DNA of 30,775 nt from an uncultured Lachnospiraceae bacterium (GTDB lineage: Bacteria; Bacillota; Clostridia; Lachnospirales; Lachnospiraceae), in contig CAJUHY010000032.1 of assembly GCA_910585895.1 (NCBI GenBank), positions 1 to 30,775 on the forward strand, in the 5' to 3' direction. This document shows positions 8,672 through 15,717 of the stretch, in pieces. Numbering within the stretch: the first letter of the stretch is position 1; each line of letters opens with the position of its first letter. Made by a program: the position numbers and the translations under genes. The notes below the pieces were generated by a model. It saw only the letters and a list, made by a program, of their open reading frames with translations, did not search any database and was not told where the DNA came from.

Positions 8672-10567
8672 CTATGAACTAACTGATTGAGAAATAAAAT
8701 CCAAAAACTGCTGCTCGCAGAGCGGTTTGGAAAAATAATATCCCTGAATATAACTGATTCCAAGCTCCTCCATCGTCTCATACTGCTCTTTCGTCTCTAT
8801 ACCCTCGGAGACGATTTCCAAATCCATGCCATGTACCATATGCATGGCTGCATCCATGACATATTTCGCCTTTCCATTCTCAAAATAGGCATTAATCATA
8901 TCCTTGTCAAATTTGACGATGTCTACCGGCATATCCACAATATAGTTGAGATTCGACTGCCCCGTCCCAAAATCATCGAGAGAAAATTTGACGCCGTAAT
9001 CCATCAGGCTTTTCATATTGCCCAGCAAAATCCTCTTAGCATCCATGGAAGCCGATTCTGTAATTTCCAGATTAATAAAATCTGAAGGTATCTGATATTC
9101 TTCCATAATCCTGATATAATCTTCCGCCAACTGCTCATAAGAGCACTGAACAACCGATAAATTAATCTCTATATAATGCAGCCCATACTGCTTAATATTA
9201 TGCTCCTTCACAAAACGGCAGACTTTCTCAAACACCATCTCGCCCAGTTTTAAAATCATGCCATTCTGCTCGGCAACATCAATAAACACTCCCGGCGGCA
9301 CAATTTCACCCTCTGCATCGCGAATCCTCACTAACGCTTCCGCAGAAGTAAAACGCTGCTCCTTGGTGGAATAAATGGGCTGATAATACACCTCCACCCA
9401 ATCTTTCTCCATAGCTTCCAGAATCATCTGCTCCGTGCGCTTCTTTTTATACATCTCATCGGCTCTCTTTTTATCCACCTGGAAGAAAGGATTCTCTGAA
9501 AACTCTTTGCTGTTTTGCCTGATATCCCGAATTAAATAAAGAATATCTTCCACATTGCTCAATATTCTGGCATCCGGTATATAAATCCAACTGGGACGGA
9601 TACGGATGCGTCCATTTTGTCCCCAGCCTTCCTCAAACCGGGCGGACAAAGCCTGCAGCCCTTTCTCTGCCTTGGCGCTGTCCTTAAATACCAAGATAAT
9701 TTCATCCTCGGCATTTTTAAAAACAAAGGTATCGGAAAGCCCCAAAAGGTATTCCACAATCTCCATTTTTATCGTCTGCCCTGCCGCCATATTTTTCTGG
9801 AACGAGCGTTTAAATGTCACCGCCAGCACAGAAAAATCCCTATTCTCGCTGTATAGCTGCCGAATATACTGTACGAGCGCACTGTGATTAAACAACCCCG
9901 ATTGCCTATCCAGATTTGTCTCTGGATTTTCCAATTTAAGATAAAGTACCACCATGCCTATGGAACAAGCGTACCCAAGCACCAGCATCCCATCATAGCA
10001 GTACTGCAGCATCGCTGCGCATACCCAGATAACCATCCACGTGAGCACCGCCTCACGCCGTCTGGGGTTGATTCTGTTCTTTTCCTTCTTCATCAGGAAG
10101 AAATTCACCACAAGAAATCCAATCGCAACCCAAAATGCTACCAGATTACTGGGACCGTAAGTAACTAAAAATGTCGTCCCATCCTCGTCAAACTGATAAT
10201 AGATGGGCAAAATATAGACAAGCACAGCATCTGCCAGAGTAATCAGTTGATATCTGCGCACCGCCTTCCTGTACTCAGCCTTGCTGACATAGATATCCAC
10301 ACAGATATAAAGCAGGCTGCAGAACGCAACGCCCACCAACGTTATGAGATAACTTTTACAGATAAAATCAACAAACCAGCCCGGCAGCCGATCTCTCTGA
10401 TAAATGACAACCACAGAAAATACATCCAGAACAATGCAGAACAAGTTCAGACAAAAAGCATGTAAAAACGCCTTTTCCGTGTTCATTGATATTCTTTTCT
10501 GCCTTAGGTAAAAAAACAACAGAACCATCATCAAAACAATTCCACAACATTGTATCTGTATATGCAT
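8672..10567 (-). CDS. Membrane-bound c-di-GMP phosphodiesterase, degenerate GGDEF plus EAL
   Basis: A 631-residue protein. The first 215 residues contain about seven hydrophobic segments, so it has a membrane sensor region. The middle (about 220-370) has a GGDEF-like fold without a GGDEF motif (AEDEI stands where the signature would be), so cyclase activity is not expected. The C-terminal EAL domain (about 385-625) looks active: EALVRI, IEINLSV, LEITES, SLDDFGTGQSNL, VDIVKFDKDMI, VSEGIET and QGYYFSKPL are all present, supplying the metal and general-base residues. It probably hydrolyses cyclic di-GMP at the membrane, with the degenerate domain as a regulatory module. A consensus-like promoter lies at 10606-10634; the Shine-Dalgarno sequence is an unusual G-run ahead of the ATG. 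Confidence 0.93.
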   Translation of the reverse strand: MHIQIQCCGIVLMMVLLFFYLRQKRISMNTEKAFLHAFCLNLFCIVLDVFSVVVIYQRDRLPGWFVDFICKSYLITLVGVAFCSLLYICVDIYVSKAEYRKAVRRYQLITLADAVLVYILPIYYQFDEDGTTFLVTYGPSNLVAFWVAIGFLVVNFFLMKKEKNRINPRRREAVLTWMVIWVCAAMLQYCYDGMLVLGYACSIGMVVLYLKLENPETNLDRQSGLFNHSALVQYIRQLYSENRDFSVLAVTFKRSFQKNMAAGQTIKMEIVEYLLGLSDTFVFKNAEDEIILVFKDSAKAEKGLQALSARFEEGWGQNGRIRIRPSWIYIPDARILSNVEDILYLIRDIRQNSKEFSENPFFQVDKKRADEMYKKKRTEQMILEAMEKDWVEVYYQPIYSTKEQRFTSAEALVRIRDAEGEIVPPGVFIDVAEQNGMILKLGEMVFEKVCRFVKEHNIKQYGLHYIEINLSVVQCSYEQLAEDYIRIMEEYQIPSDFINLEITESASMDAKRILLGNMKSLMDYGVKFSLDDFGTGQSNLNYIVDMPVDIVKFDKDMINAYFENGKAKYVMDAAMHMVHGMDLEIVSEGIETKEQYETMEELGISYIQGYYFSKPLCEQQFLDFISQSVSS

Positions 10568-10605
10568 ATTGATTTCCCCCCCGATTCGCTGGGTCTATAT
10601 GCCAT

Positions 10606-10634
10606 ATTATACAATAAAGCCCACTATTTTACAA
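10606..10634 (-). promoter_or_regulatory. Sigma-A promoter of the EAL gene
   Basis: Minus-strand TTGTAA (10629-10634), 17-base spacer, TATAAT (10606-10611). The start point would be near 10599, leaving a leader of about 30 bases. Confidence 0.7.
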
Positions 10635-10635
10635 T

Positions 10636-10668
10636 ATTACAAAATTTTGAGTTTTCCCATTTTGTAAT
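10636..10668. repeat. 10-bp inverted repeat upstream of the EAL promoter
   Basis: ATTACAAAAT (10636-10645) and ATTTTGTAAT (10659-10668) are perfect inverted copies with a 13-base centre. The repeat sits directly upstream of the -35 of the EAL gene and touches the outer edge of the cloverleaf element at 10667. It could be an operator for the EAL promoter or part of the neighbouring element. Confidence 0.5.
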
Positions 10669-10810
10669 TTTATAGTACCAAAAGGTTTCCATCACCACGT
10701 GATGGAAACACTTTGCACATAAAAGTGCCTGGAAAGCTAGCTTTCCGGACACTTTTTGTGTAAGATGTCTATGCTGCCAAAGGCAGCAAGACCTTTTGGT
10801 ACTATAATAT
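10667..10810. repeat. Cloverleaf-shaped palindromic element (four-way junction)
   Basis: Almost every base of this 144-base stretch lies in a helix. The outer stem P1 pairs 10667-10686 with 10791-10810 (20 bases, one mismatch; core TATAGTACCAAAAGGT is perfect). Inside are three hairpins: P2 at 10687-10707 (TTTCCATCAC against GTGATGGAAA, small CAC loop), P3 at 10711-10764 (long, interrupted, with the perfect palindrome GGAAAGCTAGCTTTCC at its tip) and P4 at 10769-10790 (TGCTGCC-AAA-GGCAGCA). No open reading frame is contained. The base pairing works on either strand, so it could be a structured RNA, a small non-autonomous mobile element with terminal inverted repeats, or a DNA cruciform. It lies between divergently oriented genes. 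Confidence 0.8.
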
Positions 10811-10863
10811 CGGCTGATATAAAAATGAGAAAAATCAAATACAAAACAGAAACGCAGCCCCTC

Positions 10864-10892
10864 TGGAAATTCGCGCATTCCTGTACTATAAT
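10864..10892 (+). promoter_or_regulatory. Sigma-A promoter of the DNA glycosylase gene
   Basis: TGGAAA (10864-10869), 17-base spacer, TATAAT (10887-10892). The start would be near 10899, about 30 bases before the ATG at 10932. Confidence 0.6.
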
Positions 10893-10931
10893 GGTTCCAT
10901 AAGCAATAGTTAATTGCGAAAGGAGCAGATT

Positions 10932-11465
10932 ATGTCAGATTACCAACACCTCACCCACGAATTTTCGCCTGTGTTCAGCAAGGATTCCAAGGTTCTGATT
11001 CTGGGAACCTTCCCCTCTGTCAAATCCCGTGAGCAGCAGTTTTACTACGGACATCCCCAGAACCGATTCTGGAAAGTTCTTTCCCATATTACAAAAGAAC
11101 CGATTCCCACAACCATTGAGGAGAAAAAACAACTCCTGCTGAATCATGACATCGCCGTCTGGGACGTCATCCAAAGCTGTGAAATCATCGGTTCTTCTGA
11201 CAGCAGTATCCGCAATGTAGTTCCTGCCGATATCCCCAGGCTGCTGCAGCATTGCCCGATTACTGCCATCTTCGGCAACGGCAATAAAGCCTGCGAGTTA
11301 TTTGAAAAATATTCCGTTCCGGCACTCAAAGATTATACAGAAATCTGCCAGATACAAAAACTGCCGAGCACCAGTCCTGCCAATGCCGCCTGGAGCCTGC
11401 AGCGTTTGTGCGATTACTGGCAAGATAAATTGTCCCATTATCTTGCAATTGATTCGCCGCGGTGA
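10932..11465 (+). CDS. DNA-deoxyinosine (hypoxanthine) / uracil-DNA glycosylase family protein
   Basis: A 177-residue member of the uracil-DNA glycosylase superfamily, closest by motif to the hypoxanthine-DNA glycosylase group (family 6). Motif 1 is LILGTFPSVKSREQQFYYG with the following HPQNRFWKVL, and motif 2 is LPSTSPANA near residue 145. These form the base-binding pocket and the DNA-intercalating loop. It would remove deaminated bases (hypoxanthine, perhaps uracil) to start base excision repair. The ATG at 10932 has AGGAG eight bases upstream; an in-frame TTG at 10914 has no ribosome site and is rejected. It is a lone plus-strand gene, convergent with the Nudix gene. The exact base specificity cannot be read from the sequence. 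Confidence 0.88.
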   Translation: MSDYQHLTHEFSPVFSKDSKVLILGTFPSVKSREQQFYYGHPQNRFWKVLSHITKEPIPTTIEEKKQLLLNHDIAVWDVIQSCEIIGSSDSSIRNVVPADIPRLLQHCPITAIFGNGNKACELFEKYSVPALKDYTEICQIQKLPSTSPANAAWSLQRLCDYWQDKLSHYLAIDSPR

Positions 11466-11477
11466 GGCCTGACACAG

Positions 11478-11508
11478 GGATTCCATGAGCCCCATCCTCA
11501 TGGAATCC
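11478..11508. terminator. Shared hairpin between convergent genes
   Basis: GGATTCCATGAG (11478-11489) and CTCATGGAATCC (11497-11508) pair perfectly over 12 bases with a 7-base loop. It sits between the glycosylase stop and overlaps the Nudix stop. Neither strand has a proper T-run after it, so it may slow or end transcription from both sides only weakly. Confidence 0.45.
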
Positions 11509-12004
11509 TTCTGCCCTGCACACCTGGCAAATCCATCGGCTCTCCATTCAGCACCGCTTCTGTCAGTTTATCCCCATCATAACTTAGTTTCAGGGAAAAG
11601 AAGGGAGCATTTTCCAACAAGAGCCGGAAAAAAATTTTGTCTCCTTCCCACAGATTCAAAGACATCAAGCGGTCTTTTTCCACCCACTCCAAGGTCCCCT
11701 CATCACATTCCGTCAATGTCCCCTCAAATTGGTCCGCCGTATACAGGCACATGTATTCCGTCGGCCAGCCAAGAGCAGAAAATGTGACGATTCCACGAAA
11801 GGAAAAACCCGTCAGTGTAAGACCGGTTTCCTCCCTGACTTCCCGGAGCAGGCATTCTTCCGGGCTTTCCCCGATTTCAAAATGCCCGCCAATTCCAATC
11901 CATTTATCTTTATTTACATCCTTTTCTTTTTTTACCCTGTGGAGCATCAGATATTTATCATCCTTTTCAATATAGCACAAGGTAGTCAGTGGTGATTTCT
12001 CCAT
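11498..12004 (-). CDS. Nudix hydrolase (MutT/8-oxo-dGTPase-like)
   Basis: A 168-residue Nudix protein. The complete Nudix box runs from G40 to L62: G40, E46, R54-E55, E58-E59 and G61 match GX5EX7REUXEEXGU. The box sits in GIGGHFEIGESPEECLLREVREETG. The remainder resembles bacterial MutT/8-oxo-dGTP diphosphatase-like proteins, but Nudix substrates cannot be assigned by sequence alone. The ATG at 12004 has GGGAGAG ahead of it; the longer frame starts with a TTG lacking a site. It is the last gene of a run that begins with thiC, 30 bases after the lipoprotein gene, so it may be co-transcribed with thiamin synthesis genes. Nudix enzymes acting on thiamin intermediates or damaged TPP are known (NudJ, Tnr3), which makes this context suggestive only. 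Confidence 0.9.
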   Translation of the reverse strand: MEKSPLTTLCYIEKDDKYLMLHRVKKEKDVNKDKWIGIGGHFEIGESPEECLLREVREETGLTLTGFSFRGIVTFSALGWPTEYMCLYTADQFEGTLTECDEGTLEWVEKDRLMSLNLWEGDKIFFRLLLENAPFFSLKLSYDGDKLTEAVLNGEPMDLPGVQGRRIP

Positions 12005-12034
12005 CGTTCTCTCCCGCCGCAATGTATTATCCAA

Positions 12035-12964
12035 TTATTTAATGCCGATTAAATATTTTTCATTCATTACGTCCTTTAAAGCTTCGTATGGTATCTCCAC
12101 TTCAATCTTGCCTGCCACGTACGCCGTAACCATATAGGGATTACAAATCACCACCAAGCCCTTCTCATTCAGGTAAAATGTATTTTCCGTTAAAACATCA
12201 GGCACATAGCTTTCATAGTCATCCAAAAGCGCATCTTTGTAAGGGTCTTTGGTAATCGTATCCAAAATATGCCGGGAGACAATTTTGCGCGCCTCGTCCT
12301 CATTTTTCAAAATATCTGCCAGATAAAGCAAATCCCCAGTCGTCACATCAAAACAATAAGAGGATGTCCATGTGTTGGGATGTGCAGAGCCCTGCCAGTC
12401 ATAGCCCTCCGCTTCCAGGCTGAGAATGCGCGTGGAAGCGTACATCACTTTATAGTTCATGCCATAGCCGTAGCCCGCCCAGGCTGCTGCTTCCTCCTCA
12501 GACAAATTCTTATAGCTGTCTTTCGCCTCCTGTACCTTCCTCGTTATCTCCTCCTGGTTGGTAACATGCTGCTGCTCAAAGACCATGTTCATCCTCTGCG
12601 CAATATCCTGATTTTCCTCAATAGAGATTACCGGACAGTTTTCCATTACGGACAGCATAAGAACACCGTTGTCCTCATCCTTAATATCCTGAGAATAATC
12701 GGTAAACGTCACTTCCGGCGCTTTCGATAGTTCCTTCTCAGCTGCTGCCTTGCTGTCATCCTCTTTCTCTTCCTTGGACGTGCCCTGCTCATCCTTCTTG
12801 GTGTCTTCACTTTCCTTGGGCTTTTCTGTCTTATCTTCTGGTGAATCTGCTTCTTCCTGTTTTGTTTGATTGGGCTGCTCATCTTCTTTTGCTGTCTTTT
12901 TTCCGTTGCAGGCTGCTGCCAAAAGGCAGAATCCCAGCCCCAGCAATAATATTTTTTTCTTCAT
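12035..12964 (-). CDS. DUF3298-type lipoprotein
   Basis: A 309-residue predicted lipoprotein. Residues 1-18 form a short lipoprotein signal (MKKK, then a hydrophobic stretch) ending in LLAAAC, with C19 as the lipid-attachment site. Residues 22-82 are a Lys/Glu/Asp/Thr-rich unstructured spacer, followed by a folded domain (about 88-305) of the DUF4163/DUF3298 (RsiV-like) type, including the region around EGYDWQGSAHPNTWTSSYCFD. Function is unknown; related domains bind lysozyme or glycans in some proteins. It starts 14 bases after thiD with AAAGGGGA ahead of the ATG, so it is probably read through from the thiamin operon. Whether it has any thiamin-related role is open. Confidence 0.85.
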   Translation of the reverse strand: MKKKILLLGLGFCLLAAACNGKKTAKEDEQPNQTKQEEADSPEDKTEKPKESEDTKKDEQGTSKEEKEDDSKAAAEKELSKAPEVTFTDYSQDIKDEDNGVLMLSVMENCPVISIEENQDIAQRMNMVFEQQHVTNQEEITRKVQEAKDSYKNLSEEEAAAWAGYGYGMNYKVMYASTRILSLEAEGYDWQGSAHPNTWTSSYCFDVTTGDLLYLADILKNEDEARKIVSRHILDTITKDPYKDALLDDYESYVPDVLTENTFYLNEKGLVVICNPYMVTAYVAGKIEVEIPYEALKDVMNEKYLIGIK

Positions 12965-12978
12965 TTTCTAAATCCCCT

Positions 12979-13767
12979 TTACGGTTTCTTCATTCGGTAC
13001 ATATGGTTTAACGGTCCATTTCCTTTTCCCAGGTTCATGCCATCAGCAATGGCTCCCATCACATATTCCTTAGCTTTCCATGCGCTGTCCTTTGCAGACA
13101 GCCCCATTGCCAGCCCACAGGCTATGGCTGAGGACAAGGTGCATCCTGTCCCATGGGTGTTGCTGCTATCGATATGAGGAGCCTCAAACCAGACAAATTC
13201 CTGTCCATCATAAAACAAATCGTCAGCGCGGCAATCATCATGTCCGCCTTTCAAATAAATGATACTCCTGTATTGTAACGCAAACTCCCTTGCTGCCGCA
13301 ACCCTTTCTTCCTTAGTTTTTATGGTTGTTTTTAACAACAGTTCCGCTTCCGGCAGATTCGGCGTACAAATTGTCGCCAACGGCAGCAGATTTTCCCTGT
13401 AATATCCCACCGCCTTCGGTTCCATGAGATACCTGCCGCTCGTAGACACCATTACGGTATCCATCACCACCTGACTTGCCCGATATTTGACCAGGCAATC
13501 CCGGATAACCTGCATCTGCGCCACTCCAGTAACCATTCCCACCTTCACCGCATCCGGTACGATGTCCGTAAACACACACTCCAGCTGCTTTCGCAATAAA
13601 TCAGGGGATACCGGACAGATATCCGCTACCCCCATAGTATTCTGCGCAGTCAAGGCAGTTATCACCGTCTCTCCATATAGCCCCAGCGATGTAATGGTCT
13701 TTAAATCCGCCTGTATGCCAGCTCCCCCGCTGCAATCGCTGCCCGCTATCGTAAGCACCGCTTTCAT
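12979..13767 (-). CDS. thiD: Hydroxymethylpyrimidine/phosphomethylpyrimidine kinase
   Basis: A 262-residue ribokinase-fold enzyme that phosphorylates HMP and HMP-P to HMP-PP, the pyrimidine half of thiamin. Family features are the N-terminal VLTIAGSDCSGGAGIQADLKT, the QNTMGV segment, VMDTVMVSTSG, the TPNLPEAELLL motif and the C-terminal nucleotide/anion-hole motif SNTHGTGCTLSSAIA. The ATG at 13767 is preceded by GTGAGGAG; the longer frame would start inside that ribosome site at a GTG and is rejected. It lies 21 bases after thiE in the same operon, consistent with ThiD making the substrate that ThiE joins to the thiazole. Confidence 0.95.
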   Translation of the reverse strand: MKAVLTIAGSDCSGGAGIQADLKTITSLGLYGETVITALTAQNTMGVADICPVSPDLLRKQLECVFTDIVPDAVKVGMVTGVAQMQVIRDCLVKYRASQVVMDTVMVSTSGRYLMEPKAVGYYRENLLPLATICTPNLPEAELLLKTTIKTKEERVAAAREFALQYRSIIYLKGGHDDCRADDLFYDGQEFVWFEAPHIDSSNTHGTGCTLSSAIACGLAMGLSAKDSAWKAKEYVMGAIADGMNLGKGNGPLNHMYRMKKP

Positions 13768-13788
13768 ATGACTCCTCACTTTCCGTAA

Positions 13789-14403
13789 TTACTCAGCCTT
13801 TCCAAACTTTATAAAGAGTTCCCGGATTTTCTGCACCTCAGCAGCCGGACGTGCAGCATTTAAAATACCCGCGGAAACAGCAAGCCCTGATGCACCGCAT
13901 TTTAATGGCTTGCTGCCATTTTCTGCAGTAATCCCTCCCACGGCCACATTGGGAATAGGCGCTTTTTTCAATATCTCCCGGTAAACCTCCTCGGAAATAG
14001 GCACAGCATCCTGCTTTGTCGTTGTAGAAAACCACGCGCCGCTGCCCAGGTAGTCTGCACCATCCTCCTTCGCCTGCCGCGCCTGAGCTGCCGTTTTTGC
14101 CGTGGCTCCAATAATTTTCCCTGCGCCAAACAATTTTCTTGCCTCTTTTACCGGCACATCCTCCTGACCCAGATGTACGCCGTCCGCACCGCTAAGCAGC
14201 GCAATGTCCAGCCGGTCGTTGATAATCAGCTTCGCGCCAAACCTCTTAACCATCTCACGTAAGTATTGGGCTCTGCGCAGATATTCCGCTGATGAAATAT
14301 TTTTCTCCCGAAGTTGGATATAATCTACTCCTGCTCTTAGAGATTCTGTGATTTTTTCCTCCCCATAAGAGAAATCTGCAATCAAATACAGCCACAATTT
14401 CAT
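13789..14403 (-). CDS. thiE: Thiamine-phosphate synthase
   Basis: A 204-residue TIM-barrel enzyme that joins HMP-PP and thiazole phosphate to give thiamin phosphate. Characteristic segments are the YIQLREKN motif near residue 30, LIINDRLDIALLSGADGVHLGQEDV in the middle, IIGATAKT in place of the more usual GxSxHT, ADYLGSGAWFSTTTKQDA, and a C-terminal VAVGGITAEN leading to GLAVSAGIL. All phosphate-binding loops appear intact and the length is normal. It lies between thiM and thiD with short spacers (26 and 21 bases), so the three form one transcript. AAGGAAA precedes the ATG. Confidence 0.95.
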   Translation of the reverse strand: MKLWLYLIADFSYGEEKITESLRAGVDYIQLREKNISSAEYLRRAQYLREMVKRFGAKLIINDRLDIALLSGADGVHLGQEDVPVKEARKLFGAGKIIGATAKTAAQARQAKEDGADYLGSGAWFSTTTKQDAVPISEEVYREILKKAPIPNVAVGGITAENGSKPLKCGASGLAVSAGILNAARPAAEVQKIRELFIKFGKAE

Positions 14404-14429
14404 ATTCGTTTCCTTCTTTACTATAATGA

Positions 14430-15332
14430 TTAGCTCTGTTCTAACCAGCCCATAAATTCCTGTCCATCCAACTGACAGAGCGCATCCAGCAAATTTCCCT
14501 TTGCCCTGCCGTATCCAGATGCCTGAGCGGCTTTCTCCAGAGAAAAAGCCATCCCCAGAGAAGCTGCCACGGCAGCCGTAACTCCCAGCTTTATCATGTC
14601 TCTTCGCCCATGTTGTGCTTCTTGCAAACCTGCAGCAGTATGCTCAGCCTTTCTGCTGACAATGCCGTAACAAGCGCCTGCTACCGCTCCCAGCAAACAG
14701 CCGCTTCCCACAATGTTATATCGGCTCATTTCCTGCTGCAAACTATTTCCTTCTATATTATATCGGCTTCTTTTCCGCCTATACGAAAGCTGCAGGCGCT
14801 CGTCACGCCACAGCACGATGTCTGCCACGCCGGTTGCCAGATACACCCTGTCTGCTGGAATCTGCCCGCAAAGCTCATGCTCTGCCACCGCATCGACGCC
14901 TTCTCCTGTCACAAAGCCCTGCTGTATGCTGTATATCTCAGAGCGGTTGCCTTTTACTATCCCTTGCCAGGGTAAAGATAAAAGCTTCTGCACTGACCGC
15001 AGGCGGAATTGAGAAGTCCCGCAGCCTACCGGGTCCAGAACCAGCGGTTTCCTGTGCTTGGCCGCCTCCCGTAAGACGATACCTGCTGCCTCTAATTTTC
15101 CATCATAGGGCTGTCCCAGATTTATGACACAGGCAGCAGCCTGCTGTGTAATCTCTGGCATCTCCCGGGCTTCCACAGCCATCAGCGGCCGCGCTCCCAG
15201 GGCTGCCAGACCATCTGCACACAAAGCTGCCGACACCGCGTTAGGAATCATGTGCACCAGTAATCTGCTCTTTTTTATCTCCTGAAATATTCCGCTAATC
15301 TGCTCCGGCGTCATCTCCCATTGCGAGTTCAC
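14430..15332 (-). CDS. thiM: Hydroxyethylthiazole kinase
   Basis: A 300-residue salvage kinase that phosphorylates hydroxyethylthiazole with ATP. It has HMIPNAVSAALCADGLAALG at the N-terminus (the usual segment is NxVxxxxxANxxLAxGASP), LVLDPVGCG, VKGNRSEI and the catalytic VGSGCLLGAV, in which the cysteine of the usual GTGC is kept while the threonine is serine. It is about 30 residues longer than typical ThiM proteins; a segment near residues 190-210 contains two SRYNI units (RSRYNIEGNS and MSRYNIVGSG) and may account for part of this. The start is GTG with GGGAGG upstream, overlapping the thiW stop by 4 bases, so translation is coupled. No thiazole synthesis genes (thiG, thiH, thiS) are seen, so thiazole seems to be salvaged. 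Confidence 0.93.
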   Translation of the reverse strand: MNSQWEMTPEQISGIFQEIKKSRLLVHMIPNAVSAALCADGLAALGARPLMAVEAREMPEITQQAAACVINLGQPYDGKLEAAGIVLREAAKHRKPLVLDPVGCGTSQFRLRSVQKLLSLPWQGIVKGNRSEIYSIQQGFVTGEGVDAVAEHELCGQIPADRVYLATGVADIVLWRDERLQLSYRRKRSRYNIEGNSLQQEMSRYNIVGSGCLLGAVAGACYGIVSRKAEHTAAGLQEAQHGRRDMIKLGVTAAVAASLGMAFSLEKAAQASGYGRAKGNLLDALCQLDGQEFMGWLEQS

Positions 15333-15673
15333 AACGACTTCCCTCCCGGAAGATGCGCCCCTTCCTCCACTGCACTTTTCAGATAGCAGAACACGCCGGA
15401 CTTACAGAGAATGCCCAAAAGTATGGCTGCCAAGATACAGCCGCCTGTGGTACTGATGAGAAACGGCACAACATAGGTAAATATTGCCGCCTCCTGATTG
15501 CCCATAAGCAGAATTGCCATGGGATAGCACAATATGCCGCCCAATATTCCAGTTCCTACAATCTCACCGGCAATTGCCGCCCAGATTTTGCCATTTATAC
15601 GGTACAACAACGCACCCAGCAGCGCACCTGCCATGCTCCCTGGAAATGCCAATTTTCTAATATTTATTTTCAT
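15329..15673 (-). CDS. thiW: ThiW-like thiazole transporter S component, N-terminally shortened
   Basis: A 114-residue membrane protein that matches, from memory, the C-terminal two thirds of ThiW, the predicted substrate-binding subunit of an ECF-type thiazole importer: RKLAFPGSMAGALLGALLYR, EIVGTGILGGILCYP and VPFLISTTGGCILAAILLG. ThiW proteins are normally about 160-170 residues, with roughly 55-60 residues of transmembrane sequence, including a conserved pyrimidine/thiazole-site region, before the FPGSM motif. Here FPGSM is at residue 10, directly after MKINIRKLA. The ATG has a good GGAGG, and thiC stops only 44 bases upstream, so no missing exon-like segment is hidden. About three hydrophobic segments remain instead of five or six. 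It may be a decayed transporter. The stop overlaps the thiM start. Confidence 0.75.
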   Translation of the reverse strand: MKINIRKLAFPGSMAGALLGALLYRINGKIWAAIAGEIVGTGILGGILCYPMAILLMGNQEAAIFTYVVPFLISTTGGCILAAILLGILCKSGVFCYLKSAVEEGAHLPGGKSL

Positions 15674-15717
15674 AATAAACCTCCGTTTCTAATGATTCCT
15701 GCTTAAACTTATTGTGA

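Noticed and set aside
11478..11508. Hairpin as a full bidirectional rho-independent terminator
   Set aside because: Stem is perfect, but neither side has a T-run; listed only as a weak shared hairpin.
14722..14775. TATATCGGCT repeated in thiM and also present near 10807
   Set aside because: Only 9-10 bases are shared; within thiM it reflects the two SRYNI codon runs, and the third copy can be chance.
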